This document shows, piece by piece, positions 7,741-15,503 of a stretch of 18,654 nt of DNA. Both the position numbers and the translations under genes were made by a program. The DNA is from an uncultured Lachnospiraceae bacterium. Lineage in GTDB: Bacteria > Bacillota > Clostridia > Lachnospirales > Lachnospiraceae. Location of the stretch: assembly GCA_934371475.1 (NCBI GenBank), contig CAKRNX010000035.1, positions 1 to 18,654 on the forward strand, given 5' to 3'. Below the pieces are notes generated by a model that searched no databases, was not told where the DNA came from, and saw nothing but the letters and a program-made list of their open reading frames with translations. Positions within the stretch are counted from its first letter, which is position 1, and each line of letters begins with the position of its first letter.

Positions 7741-8420
7741 GTAAGATTCCTGCCTTTCGATTGGATGGAGCGGATCAGATAGACTGCCACACCTGCGATC
7801 CCACAGATCAGAATGAAAAAAATAGAAGAAAAGCTGACAGAAAAGATGGAAAATGCAATCATCAGAACAGTTACTGTCAGCAGGATAACCATGTCAAATG
7901 GTGTTTTTTTCAGGCCTTGCATCATCCGCAGTCCCGCTGTGAGGATCAGATAAATCACACAGACCTGGATGCCGCGGAAGGCGCTGGAAACGATGGAGAG
8001 CGCGAGAAACTGATCAAAAAAGAGCGAGATCAGGTAGATGATGCAGAAAGAAGGTGTGCAGACTGCCAGCGTGGAGAGAAAAGCGCCCAAAACACCGGCG
8101 ACTTTGTATCCCAGGTAAGTCGCGCTGTTGACAGCGGCCGGCCCGGGCGTAGACTCGGCGATGGCAATCATGTCCAGAAATTCCTCCCGCTCAATCCAGT
8201 GCTTGCGGTTGATGAACTCGTTTTCCAGCAGTGCAATCATCGCGTAGCCGCCGCCGAATGTGAATGCCCCGATTTTGAGAAACGTAAGAAACAGGGAGAG
8301 TTCACGCTGAGTCTCTGAATTTTTTTGCCCCCGATATGTTCCGGGGGTCTGTTTTTTCGTTTTATCATGAGTTTGATTTTTATTTTTCACTGTATTTATT
8401 TCCATTTTTACTGTGTTCAT
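7737..8420 (-). CDS. Short-chain chromate transporter (CHR family), first of a pair
   Basis: The protein has 227 aa with one CHR domain starting near residue 42 (LFLTFLKIGAFTFGGGY) and the IAESTPGPAAVN signature. Several hydrophobic helices follow. It pairs with the overlapping downstream gene, as in two-gene CHR systems where the two halves work as one transporter. The first 40 or so residues are polar, rich in Lys, Asn, Thr and Gln, and unlike a CHR N-terminus. Neither ATG 8420 nor the internal ATG at residue 7 has a clear ribosome site, so the true start is uncertain. A degenerate composite repeat lies directly upstream. Confidence 0.85.
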   Translation of the reverse strand: MNTVKMEINTVKNKNQTHDKTKKQTPGTYRGQKNSETQRELSLFLTFLKIGAFTFGGGYAMIALLENEFINRKHWIEREEFLDMIAIAESTPGPAAVNSATYLGYKVAGVLGAFLSTLAVCTPSFCIIYLISLFFDQFLALSIVSSAFRGIQVCVIYLILTAGLRMMQGLKKTPFDMVILLTVTVLMIAFSIFSVSFSSIFFILICGIAGVAVYLIRSIQSKGRNLT

Positions 8421-8455
8421 ATTTCATAGTTTAACCAGATCAATGAAGTTTCTTG

Positions 8456-8593
8456 TTTCACAGAAAATTGCGTCCTGTAAAATAAAAATATATCAGATGT
8501 GAGATGACTCCCACCTCTGTAGGGGCGAGAAACAAATCTATATCAGTGGTGGGAGTCAGTCCCCCACCTGATATAGCCTCCGGCAGGGCGCAC
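8456..8593. repeat. Composite palindromic repeat, copy 3, with a nested hairpin element
   Basis: A degenerate module B (8456-8482: TTTCACAGAA, AATTGCG, TCCTGTAAAA) and module C (8576-8593: GCCTCCGGCAGGGCGCAC) match the copies at 2654-2703 and 9194-9243. In those copies B and C are joined by TAAAA. Here 87 bp (8489-8575) lie between them, bounded by TATATCAG and CTGATATA. The insert contains two hairpins, about 8489-8522 and 8538-8576, so it looks like a second palindromic element inserted into the first. This accounts for most of the gap between the CHR and YbaK genes. Confidence 0.65.
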
Positions 8594-8626
8594 ATTGTCC
8601 GTCGTCCCCATCTCTCAGTACGTTAT

Positions 8627-9100
8627 TTATGCATCCGGATCTTTGCAGACGTTTACCCAGCCTCTGGCTCCGGAAATCTGTTCCAGTTCAGGGATTGTCA
8701 GCCTGACTGCACTGTGGTCATTTCCGGCAGCCGGATAGACCGTTTTAAATTTCCGCAGGCTCTCGTCCAGATAGACCGGGATGCCGGGAAGGATCCCAAA
8801 CGGGCATACGCCGCCGGGGGCGTGGCCGATATACTGTTCTACCTCATCAAAGGGGATCATTTTTGCTTTCATATGAAATGTTTCTTTGTATTTATGGTTA
8901 TCTACCCGGGCAGTTCCTTCTGTCAGGATCAGAACAGCCTGATCTCCCCGCAGAAACGACATAGTCTTGGCAATCATTCCAGGTTCGACACCCAGAGCGG
9001 CGGCAGCCTCTGCCACGGTGGCGGTTGATGCTTCTAGTTCAATGACATGATCCAGAAATCCTTTGTCCTCCAGATATGCCTTGGCTTTTTCAAGTGACAT
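8627..9100 (-). CDS. YbaK/EbsC-type aminoacyl-tRNA deacylase
   Basis: The protein has 157 aa and belongs to the YbaK/ProX superfamily of free-standing editing enzymes, which hydrolyse mischarged tRNA (for YbaK, Cys-tRNA-Pro). Family marks are K45 in IAKTMSF, the AVLILTEG strand, R65 and D67 near KYKETF, and the GGVCPFGI loop (96-103), followed by the characteristic DESLRKF and NDHSAVRLTIPEL. The precise substrate cannot be read from sequence. The start at 9100 is set by AAGGAGG, which lies inside a longer in-frame extension to 9121 and 10 nt before this ATG. It is a single gene with its own candidate promoter. Confidence 0.9.
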   Translation of the reverse strand: MSLEKAKAYLEDKGFLDHVIELEASTATVAEAAAALGVEPGMIAKTMSFLRGDQAVLILTEGTARVDNHKYKETFHMKAKMIPFDEVEQYIGHAPGGVCPFGILPGIPVYLDESLRKFKTVYPAAGNDHSAVRLTIPELEQISGARGWVNVCKDPDA

Positions 9101-9129
9101 GATATGATTCCTCCTTGGCAATTTCCCCT

Positions 9130-9159
9130 ATTTTAACACAGCTGATCAGACTGTGAAAA
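9130..9159 (-). promoter_or_regulatory. Candidate promoter of the YbaK gene with an internal palindrome
   Basis: Read on the minus strand, TTTTCA (9154-9159) and TAAAAT (9130-9135) are 18 bp apart. Between them lies the perfect 8-bp palindrome CTGATCAG (9142-9149), with CACAG and CTGTG on its flanks. A repressor or activator site in the promoter spacer is possible. The -35 match is 4 of 6. Confidence 0.4.
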
Positions 9160-9182
9160 GGGGATTTTCAATTAGGTGTGCA

Positions 9183-9353
9183 CACACTTTTGTTATTTCA
9201 CAGGAAATTGCGTCCTGTGAAATAAAAGCCTCCGGCAAGATGCGCAGCTCGCAGAGAGGAAGTACGCTGCTAACGCAGCTTGCTCGCGCGCGGAACAAAA
9301 GCTGTGCTGTCAAAACAGTAATCCGCGGGGGGTGTGAAGCACACTTTTGTTCC
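9183..9353. repeat. Composite palindromic repeat, copy 2 (modules B-C then A)
   Basis: Module B (9194-9220) is a perfect 10-bp stem TTTCACAGGA/TCCTGTGAAA, preceded by CACACTTTTGTT, which is the right end of a module A. Module C begins at 9226 (GCCTCCGGC). A full module A follows, from GCTCGCGCGCGG (9282) to CTTTTGTTCC (9344-9353), with GGAACAAAAG at 9292-9301. The order is B-C-A here but A-B-C at 2583-2703, so the units may form tandem arrays. It makes up about half of the 403-nt gene-free stretch 9101-9503. Confidence 0.75.
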
Positions 9354-9382
9354 TGTACAAAATGCCCGGAAGCAGATATAAT
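9354..9382 (+). promoter_or_regulatory. Candidate sigma-A promoter for the HAD-trmO-MATE operon
   Basis: A perfect TATAAT (9377-9382) lies 17 bp after TGTACA (9354-9359, 4 of 6 to TTGACA). It starts immediately after the composite repeat ends. Downstream, a 13-bp direct repeat TGATTTC(A/T)GAATG occurs at 9408-9420 and 9423-9435, a possible operator or leader element. Confidence 0.5.
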
Positions 9383-9503
9383 GGGACAAGCGGAGTGTCT
9401 GCAGCAGTGATTTCAGAATGAGTGATTTCTGAATGTTTGTGGTCGGATGACCGGATATTTGGCTGAAAAGTGCTGGCTGAGACAGAGAATAAGGAGGACA
9501 AGC

Positions 9504-10346
9504 ATGAAAAATAAGTATCGCATCATTGCGCTGGACATGGACGGGACTGCGCTGAATGATCAGAAAGAATTTACTCCGAGGACGGTGCAGGCCATCCACA
9601 GGGCGCTGTCAGCCGGCAAAGAGGTCGTATTCTGCACCGGTAGATCTTACACGGAGATGCATGAGCCGCTGGAGCAGTTCCCGGATATGCGTTACCTGTG
9701 CGGGGAGAGCGGGGCAATGATTTACGATCTGAAGGAGCACAGACCGGTACAGCTGGTATCAATCCCGCAGGAGGTAAGAAAGGTAATTCTTGATGTGGCT
9801 TCTAGGCAGGATGTGATGCTGCAGGTGTTTCACCGTGGAGATGCCTATGTGAACCGTTCCCAGCTGGGGCGGATGGCGCATTATCAGATGGGAGTTTATC
9901 AGGAATATTTTAACAGAATCTGCAATGTCGCAGATGATGTGGCGGCGCTGGCGCTGGAGTTTGACAGTATTGAGAAGATTAATCTCTACCATACCTGCGT
10001 CGAGGACCGTGAGAGGAGCCTGCACAGTCTGCAGGAGGCAGGCGTTGATGCGGAGCTGGTCTATTCGGAGATTGCTTCCCTGGAATGTTCTGCCAGAGGA
10101 CTCCACAAGGGCGTGGGACTGGAAAATCTGTGCCGCATTCTGGGCATTTCCACAGAAGAGGTGATTATGGTGGGAGATGCGGACAATGATCTGGGCGGAC
10201 TTCGGACGGCAGGTCTGGCTGTGGCCATGGGCAATGCCAATGATCACGTAAAGGCAGTCTGCCAGGTGAAGGTAGCGGACAATAATCATGATGGCTGCGC
10301 GGAGGCGATTGAGAAATATCTTCTGGGAGAAGAGAGGACAGAGTAA
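9504..10346 (+). CDS. HAD-superfamily hydrolase, Cof-type (IIB) phosphatase
   Basis: The protein has 280 aa, typical for Cof-like sugar-phosphate or cofactor phosphatases. Motif I is DMDGT with the nucleophile D11 and acid/base D13. Motif II is CTGR (44-47). The motif III lysine lies in GLHKGVGL. Motif IV is GDADNDLGGL (224-233). The cap between motifs II and III is the C2B type. The substrate cannot be told. The ATG at 9504 follows AAGGAGGA at ideal spacing; an in-frame extension to 9447 has no such site. TrmO starts 4 nt after its stop, so they are co-transcribed. Confidence 0.93.
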   Translation: MKNKYRIIALDMDGTALNDQKEFTPRTVQAIHRALSAGKEVVFCTGRSYTEMHEPLEQFPDMRYLCGESGAMIYDLKEHRPVQLVSIPQEVRKVILDVASRQDVMLQVFHRGDAYVNRSQLGRMAHYQMGVYQEYFNRICNVADDVAALALEFDSIEKINLYHTCVEDRERSLHSLQEAGVDAELVYSEIASLECSARGLHKGVGLENLCRILGISTEEVIMVGDADNDLGGLRTAGLAVAMGNANDHVKAVCQVKVADNNHDGCAEAIEKYLLGEERTE

Positions 10347-10350
10347 GGGT

Positions 10351-11022
10351 ATGAAGATTATCGCAAAAATTCATACAGATTTCAGTGAAAAATTCGGGAT
10401 CCCGAGGCAGAGCGGTATTGTGCCGCAGCTGAAGGGAACGATCGTGTTCGAACCGGAGTACCGCAATCCCCATGCAGTCATGGGACTGGAAGGGTATTCG
10501 CATATCTGGCTGATCTGGCAGTTTTCAAAGGCAGTCAGGGAAGAATGGTCGCCCACCGTGCTGCCGCCGAGGCTTGGAGGCAAGACGCGGATGGGTGTGT
10601 TTGCCACGAGATCCCCGTTTCGCCCCAATCCGATCGGGCTCTCCAGTGTGCGGCTGGAGCGTGTGGAGATTGATCTGCAGCTGGGGCCGGTGCTGCATGT
10701 GGCCGGAGCGGATCTGCTGGATCAGACGCCGATTTATGATATCAAGCCGTACATTGCCTATGCGGACAGCCATCCGGACGCAGTCAGCGGATTTGCGGAT
10801 CAGGTAAAAGACTATGCGCTGAAGGTGGAATTTCCGAAAAATCTGCTTGCGCTGCTGCCGCAGGAGAAGCGGGAGGCGGCGCTCGGGATCCTGGCGCAGG
10901 ATCCGAGACCTTCTTATCAGCATGATCCGGAGAGACGCTATGGCGTGGCATTTGCGGGATTTGATATCCGCTTCCATGTGGCGGATGGGGTACTGACGGT
11001 ATGCGAGGTGGTAAAATTATGA
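10351..11022 (+). CDS. trmO: tRNA (m6t6A37) methyltransferase TrmO/TsaA family
   Basis: The protein has 223 aa and matches the TsaA/TrmO (UPF0066, YaeB) family, which uses S-adenosylmethionine to N6-methylate t6A37 of tRNA-Thr. Visible signatures are the family N-terminal strand KGTIVFEPEY, the HIWLIWQF segment, and the strongly conserved ATRSPFRPNPIGLS (85-98), then GADLLDQTPIYDIKPYI, and the C-terminal DPRPSYQ motif. Length agrees with the bacterial two-domain form. The start at 10351 follows AGAGGACAGAGTAAGGG; an in-frame ATG at 10288 would lie inside the HAD gene. The stop overlaps the MATE start by 4 bp (ATGA), which suggests translational coupling. Why tRNA modification, phosphatase and efflux genes share an operon is unclear. 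Confidence 0.92.
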   Translation: MKIIAKIHTDFSEKFGIPRQSGIVPQLKGTIVFEPEYRNPHAVMGLEGYSHIWLIWQFSKAVREEWSPTVLPPRLGGKTRMGVFATRSPFRPNPIGLSSVRLERVEIDLQLGPVLHVAGADLLDQTPIYDIKPYIAYADSHPDAVSGFADQVKDYALKVEFPKNLLALLPQEKREAALGILAQDPRPSYQHDPERRYGVAFAGFDIRFHVADGVLTVCEVVKL

Positions 11023-12419
11023 GCAGTATAGACGGAAAAAGGACAGCGGGAGACAGGCTTGGCACAGCGCCGCTGAAAGGGCTGATTTTCAGCATGGCGC
11101 TGCCGACCGTGGCAGCACAGCTGGTCAATCTTCTCTACAATCTGGTGGACCGGGTCTATGTGGGGCACATTCCAGGTGAGGGAGCCATGGCTCTGGCGGG
11201 TCTTGGGATCACGTTTCCGGTAGTGATTATGGTGATGGCGTTCTCCAACCTGATCGGCATGGGCGGCGCGAGCCGGGCCAGCATTGTGATGGGCGAGGGG
11301 AACAGGCGGCAGGCGGAAAAGATCCTTGGCAACTGTATGTTTCTGGTACTGGTTCTCAGCATTGCGCTGAGCGCTTTTTTTATGCTGTTCAAAGAACCGG
11401 TGCTGCGGGCGTTTGGAGCCAGTGATGTGACGCTTCCGTATGCGGATGATTATCTGGGCGTGTATCTGCTGGGCACGTTTTTTGTGATGGCGGCGCTGTC
11501 GCTGAATCCGTTCATTACCAACCAGGGATTTGCAAAGACAAGTATGCTGACGACGTGCATTGGGGCGGTGCTGAATATCGCCCTGGATCCTGTGTTTATC
11601 TATGTACTGGGAATGGGCGTGAAGGGCGCGGCAGTGGCGACCATGATTTCGCAGGCAGTGAGCGCGCTGTGGGTGCTGGCTTTTCTGCGCAGCCGGCGCT
11701 CCGGACTGAAGCTGCGGCTGGCGGACATGAAACCGGACAGAACGATTATCTGGGCAGTGGTTTCGCTGGGGATCTCTCCGTTTGTCATGAGTTCCACGGA
11801 ATGTCTGATCCAGCTGACGTTCAATCAGGGAATGGTCAGATACGGGAACGATATGTATGTATCACTGATGAGCATTATGTTCAGCATCAATCAGGCCGTG
11901 TGGATGCCGATGCAGGGATTTGCACAGGGCGTGCAGCCCATCATCGGATACAATTACGGCGCAGGCAATGTGAAGCGGGTGTGGAAATCTTTCTATGTCA
12001 TGCTGGCTGTCTGCCTGAGCTTTTCTGTGCTGATGGTCGGATCGGTCGTGATCTGGCCGGAATTTTATCTGAGTCTGTTTACGTCTGAGCAGGAGCTGGT
12101 GGATCTGGGGCGCCTGCCGATGCGGATTTTCATGTTCGGCATGATGTTTATGGGTGCGCAGAGCAGCTGCCAGCAGACATTCCTGGGACTTGGGCAGGCT
12201 AAGATTTCTGTATTTATCGCGCTGCTGCGAAAAGTCATTCTGCTGTGGCCGCTGGCGATGATCCTGCCACGGATCGCGAATATGGGAGTCTGGGGGCTGT
12301 ATCTGGCGGAGCCGGTCAGCGATACGATCAGCGCGACAACATGTACAATCGTATTTTTTGTCTATGTGAAAAAGCTGCTGGCAAAGCGTGAGCAGGAAAT
12401 GTCGGAAAAGGGCGTTTAA
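11019..12419 (+). CDS. MATE-family multidrug/Na+ efflux protein
   Basis: The protein has 466 aa and about 12 hydrophobic helices, the usual MATE size. Recognisable parts are PTVAAQLVNLLYNLVDRVYVGHIPG near the N-terminus, the GGASRASIVMGEGN loop, and the second-half equivalents MQGFAQGVQPIIGYNYGAGNVKRV and SSCQQTFLGLGQAK. It is closest in feel to the MepA/DinF-like MATE proteins common in Clostridia. Family members export cationic drugs or dyes against Na+ or H+; the substrate is not predictable. The start at 11019 (overlapping the trmO stop) has GCGAGGTGG 7 nt upstream; an ATG at 11001 would consume this site. A terminator-like two-hairpin repeat follows. Confidence 0.93.
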   Translation: MSSIDGKRTAGDRLGTAPLKGLIFSMALPTVAAQLVNLLYNLVDRVYVGHIPGEGAMALAGLGITFPVVIMVMAFSNLIGMGGASRASIVMGEGNRRQAEKILGNCMFLVLVLSIALSAFFMLFKEPVLRAFGASDVTLPYADDYLGVYLLGTFFVMAALSLNPFITNQGFAKTSMLTTCIGAVLNIALDPVFIYVLGMGVKGAAVATMISQAVSALWVLAFLRSRRSGLKLRLADMKPDRTIIWAVVSLGISPFVMSSTECLIQLTFNQGMVRYGNDMYVSLMSIMFSINQAVWMPMQGFAQGVQPIIGYNYGAGNVKRVWKSFYVMLAVCLSFSVLMVGSVVIWPEFYLSLFTSEQELVDLGRLPMRIFMFGMMFMGAQSSCQQTFLGLGQAKISVFIALLRKVILLWPLAMILPRIANMGVWGLYLAEPVSDTISATTCTIVFFVYVKKLLAKREQEMSEKGV

Positions 12420-12437
12420 ACATAAAGCAGATTCAGG

Positions 12438-12520
12438 AATGTCCCGGCATTTTTGCTGCGAGGTGCGTGTCATGTGTCTGCATGACATATTTCTTCTGCG
12501 CATCTTGACAATCTTGCCGG
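12438..12520 (+). terminator. Two-hairpin repeat, copy 2 (after MATE gene)
   Basis: It has the same layout as 2482-2563: AATG...CATT, then TTGCTGCGAGGTG, a TGTCATG/CATGACA stem (12468-12487), TATTTCTTCTGCGCA and an outer pair for GAGGTG. The stem differs from copy 1 at several places, and the T-run is interrupted, so termination would be weaker. The repeat follows a stop codon in both places. Confidence 0.55.
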
Positions 12521-12634
12521 AGGCCATTCTCCATCAGGTATAAATGTTCATTTTAAGCGAATTAAATAGTTTTCTAATTTCAATTAAAAAAGCAATAAAT
12601 AGTGGACGAGGATCAGTCGGAAAGGGTGAGGCAG

Positions 12635-13675
12635 ATGCTGGAAAAGATTACATATGTGGAGAAAAATAACAGCGCAGTGATCCTGCGCTGTTACGGATCG
12701 GGGAGCCATCTGGAGCTGCCGGAGAGTGTAGCCGGACTGCCGGTGAAAGAGCTGGCGGATCACTGTTTTGCGGAGGAAGGTTCCCTCAGGTATCAGCCAT
12801 TTCAGATCAGAACCGCAGTCAGAGAGTATACAGAAAATGGAATCTGTTTTGTTCCGGAGGACGGAAATGGCGGAGAGAGCGCCGCATCAGATCCGGCGCA
12901 GGAATATTGCCCCGTAAAGGGAGAGATGCTGGAGGATATCTGGCTGCCGGATGGTCTGGAAGGGATCGGAGATTATAGCTTTTATGGGTGCGATAAGCTG
13001 AAAAAACTGTCATTTCCGGCCGGACTGATGCGGCTTGGCGGCGGCGTGTTTGTCGCCTGCAATCATGTGCAGGAGATCCGCTTCCGGGATCCGGCGGAGG
13101 CTCAGACGCCGCGCTGCATGAAAGATGTACTGGCGGAACTGACGTATGAGGTGGAGACAGTGCTGGAGAATGGCAGAGGGAAGGAGCAGCTGCGTCTCAC
13201 TTTCCCGGAATATTATGAGGAGTCAAAAGAGAACACGCCGGCCCGGATTATCGAGATTATTTTTCACGGGACGGGCTATAAGTACCGGCAGTGCTTTCAG
13301 AACCGGCAGCTGGATTTCCACCAGTATGATGCTTGGTTCCCGTTGGCTGCCGCACAGGAATTTTTCCCTACGCTGATCCGTCTGGTGACGAACCGTCTGA
13401 GTACGCCGCAGGGGTTATCAGAGGAAGCCAGGGTGCGCTACCTTGAGTGGATGCGCCGCGAATATAGGCAGGTCGGTGCCTGGATCCTGGAGCAGGATCG
13501 GATTGATCTGCTGAAATTGCTTGGAGATTTGGGGTATTATACAGAAGAGATTTTGGATGATTTCCTCAGAGAAGCGACAGAAAAGAAAGCAGCCGAGGCA
13601 GTGAGCTGTCTGATGGATACCAGGCGGCGTCTCTTTGCCCCGGCTGCGGGAAAACGCAGGAAATATGAGTTATAG
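12635..13675 (+). CDS. Cytoplasmic LRR_5/BspA-like protein with helical C-terminus
   Basis: I recognise the protein type but not a function. The middle (about residues 105-155) has two units of the BspA/LRR_5 kind: WLPDGLEGIGDYSFYGCDKLKKL and FPAGLMRLGGGVFVACNHVQEIRF. Near the N-terminus a degenerate unit (LELPESVAGLPVKELADHCFAEE) precedes an insert. The last third is helical and polar, ending in ILEQDRIDLLKLLGDLGYYTEEILDDFL, which resembles an ankyrin-like or HEAT-like helix pair. There is no signal peptide or membrane segment, unusual for LRR_5 proteins, most of which are surface proteins. The start is uncertain: ATG 12635 has AAAGGGTGAGG just upstream, whereas GTG 12602 (11 residues longer) has no ribosome site. 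The preceding 60 nt are AT-rich and may hold its promoter. Confidence 0.75.
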   Translation: MLEKITYVEKNNSAVILRCYGSGSHLELPESVAGLPVKELADHCFAEEGSLRYQPFQIRTAVREYTENGICFVPEDGNGGESAASDPAQEYCPVKGEMLEDIWLPDGLEGIGDYSFYGCDKLKKLSFPAGLMRLGGGVFVACNHVQEIRFRDPAEAQTPRCMKDVLAELTYEVETVLENGRGKEQLRLTFPEYYEESKENTPARIIEIIFHGTGYKYRQCFQNRQLDFHQYDAWFPLAAAQEFFPTLIRLVTNRLSTPQGLSEEARVRYLEWMRREYRQVGAWILEQDRIDLLKLLGDLGYYTEEILDDFLREATEKKAAEAVSCLMDTRRRLFAPAAGKRRKYEL

Positions 13676-13741
13676 TCAGCTTGCTGCAGTAATATGTGCC
13701 GTTTATAAACAGTAGATGTTGCCTGCATAGCTTACCTGCGG

Positions 13742-13797
13742 AGAACAGAAATGGCACGATCAGAACCATGTTTCTGTTCTGTGAAAAATACAGTTTT
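13742..13797. terminator. Bidirectional terminator between convergent genes
   Basis: AGAACAGAAA (13742-13751) pairs perfectly with TTTCTGTTCT (13771-13780), with ATGG/CCAT extending the stem inward. A second small stem CTGT/ACAG is followed by a T-run ending at 13796. A-rich and T-rich tracts occur on the right side. The LRR gene (+) and the M18 gene (-) converge here. Confidence 0.6.
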
Positions 13798-15147
13798 TTA
13801 TCTGAGCTGCCAGGAGCCGTCTCCTGTGGCGGCGATATGGGTCTGATAAAATTCCCGGATGGCCCGGATCATATACCAGGAGTCGCGCACACCGGCGGTC
13901 TCATAGGGAGAATGCATGGCCAGCTGAGCCAGTCCGATATCTGCGCAGTTGAGGGAAACCTGTACGTTGGAAAGATTTCCGAGGGTGGAGCCGCCGGGTA
14001 CATCCGAGTGATTGATGTAAGTCTGGCAGGGAACGCCGGCGCGTTCACAGATGCTGCGGAAGATGGCGCCGGAGATGGCGTCTGTCGTGTATTTCTGGTT
14101 GGCATTGAACTTGACAACCGGGCCATGGTTCATATAAGGGCGGTTGGTCGGGTCCGCTTTGTCCAGATGGTGCGGATGGACGGCGTGTGCGTTGTCGGCG
14201 GAGAGCATAAAGCTGGCGGCCACGGCACACAGGTACTGCTCACAGGTGCGGCCAAAGCAGCTGTTGATGCGCTCCAGCGTATCAGCGAGCATCGTAGAGT
14301 AAGCGCCCTGTTTGGTGAGGCTGCCTACCTCCTCGTTGTCAAAGACGCAGCAGACTGTGACGCTGTCCGGATTGCTGCCTGTCAGGAAGCCCTGCATCGT
14401 GGTGTAGGCACACTGCAGATCGTCCAGCTTGGGGCTGGAGCAGAATTCTCCGTTCGCGCCCCAGATCGTACCCGGCATACGGTTGTACAGGAAAAGGTCT
14501 GAGGTGACGATGTCAGAAGGATCAGCACCGATATTCTCAGCAATCAGTTTCATAAATGTCCCCTTGGCGGTTTCTTCGCCAAACAGCGGGATCATATCTT
14601 TCTGGGCATGGTATTCATAGCCCTCATTAATTTTCCGGTTCATATGGATGGCCACATTGGGCAGCATCAGCAGATCGCGGTCGATGTTGACCAGTCTGGA
14701 CTCCAGAGAATTTCCATTTTTCACGACAACCCGTCCGGCTACGGAGAGAGGACGGTCAAACCAGGGCGCATAGATCATGCCGCCGTATTTTTCCGCATTC
14801 AGCTCCACGTAGTGGCTGTCCACGAGCATTTCCTCATGTTCCTTGATCTTAAAAGAAGGCGAATCGCTGTGGGAAGCCGTGATCTGGAAATTGGTAAAAT
14901 CTGCTTTGGGTGTGCAGAAAGCGATCAGGGAAGATCCGTTTCTCGTGACAAAATATTTGCCGCCTTCCTCCAGATGCCAGATCTCGTTTTCGCGGAGGGC
15001 AACAAAGCCCTCATCGAGAAGCATCTGAGACAGGTTGCGGATGACATGGTAACAGCTGGGACTCTTAGCGATAAAGTCCATCATGGATCGGGTTGTTGTT
15101 TCGAAGGCAGCGTAGTCCGGCGCGCCGTTTGCTGTATTGTTTTCCAT
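13798..15147 (-). CDS. M18-family metallo-aminopeptidase
   Basis: The protein has 449 aa, the usual M18 length, and removes N-terminal residues from peptides in the cytoplasm using two zinc ions. By alignment to the M18 pattern, the metal ligands are H93 (ASHSDSPSFKIK), D242 (LDDLQCAY), E273 with catalytic E272 (DNEEVGSLTKQGA), D318 (SADNAHAVHPHH) and H412 (AMHSPYETAG). All are present. The M18-typical NHGPVVKFNANQKYTTD segment is also there. I place the start at 15147, where AAAGGAG precedes the ATG by 9 nt; an in-frame extension to 15204 gives a hydrophobic tail not expected for the family. An inverted repeat lies just upstream (15183-15214). It may be read through from the antitoxin gene, 102 nt upstream on the same strand. 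Confidence 0.94.
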   Translation of the reverse strand: MENNTANGAPDYAAFETTTRSMMDFIAKSPSCYHVIRNLSQMLLDEGFVALRENEIWHLEEGGKYFVTRNGSSLIAFCTPKADFTNFQITASHSDSPSFKIKEHEEMLVDSHYVELNAEKYGGMIYAPWFDRPLSVAGRVVVKNGNSLESRLVNIDRDLLMLPNVAIHMNRKINEGYEYHAQKDMIPLFGEETAKGTFMKLIAENIGADPSDIVTSDLFLYNRMPGTIWGANGEFCSSPKLDDLQCAYTTMQGFLTGSNPDSVTVCCVFDNEEVGSLTKQGAYSTMLADTLERINSCFGRTCEQYLCAVAASFMLSADNAHAVHPHHLDKADPTNRPYMNHGPVVKFNANQKYTTDAISGAIFRSICERAGVPCQTYINHSDVPGGSTLGNLSNVQVSLNCADIGLAQLAMHSPYETAGVRDSWYMIRAIREFYQTHIAATGDGSWQLR

Positions 15148-15182
15148 AAGTAGTAACTCCTTTATGATAACGTTAGATAACA

Positions 15183-15214
15183 GGATTGTAAGAGTACGTA
15201 TCACGTAACAATCC
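15183..15214. promoter_or_regulatory. Inverted repeat upstream of the M18 aminopeptidase
   Basis: GGATTGT (15183-15189) and ACAATCC (15208-15214) are exact complements, and between them lies a second pair TACGT/ACGTA. There is no T-run on either side. It sits 36-67 nt before the M18 start, so an operator or 5' leader hairpin is more likely than a terminator. Confidence 0.4.
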
Positions 15215-15249
15215 GTGTAATCAGTGATTAAGGTCAGGCAGGTGAGCAG

Positions 15250-15462
15250 TCATTCTCTCAGCCGTTCTTCTCTAGCCTCTTCCAAGGTGATATCAGAAGA
15301 AAGAATACCAAACAGGGATTTGGCAATGTCCCCTCTGTCCTGATGAGGATTAGAAAGTTTTGCAACCACTTTGCCGTTGCGGGTAATAAAAATGTCTTCG
15401 GTCGCTGCAAGCAGAAGATATTTTCCAAGATGTTTTTTTAATTCTGTCGCAGTGATTGACAT
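15250..15462 (-). CDS. Phd/YefM-family antitoxin (orphan)
   Basis: The protein has 70 aa. The N-terminus SITATELKKHLGKYLLLAATEDIFITRNGKVVAKLSNP is a clear Phd/YefM DNA-binding fold, and the tail (about 42-70) is the short acidic/helical segment that normally wraps the toxin. In known systems the antitoxin blocks a RelE/YoeB or Doc/PIN toxin and represses its own operon. No toxin frame exists in the 102 nt before the M18 gene or in the upstream spacer, so this copy is solitary. The ATG at 15462 is set by AAAGGAGA; the in-frame ATG at 15498 would add 12 residues and lies at the transcription start. The promoter carries a matched pair of GTAC-centred sites. Confidence 0.85.
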   Translation of the reverse strand: MSITATELKKHLGKYLLLAATEDIFITRNGKVVAKLSNPHQDRGDIAKSLFGILSSDITLEEAREERLRE

Positions 15463-15503
15463 GATGGTATTTCTCCTTTGTTGTTTGGTTTTAGGCATGA
15501 TTC

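Noticed and set aside
15148..15249. A toxin gene partnering the Phd/YefM antitoxin
   Set aside because: The 102-nt gap is too short and no open frame with toxin features is present.
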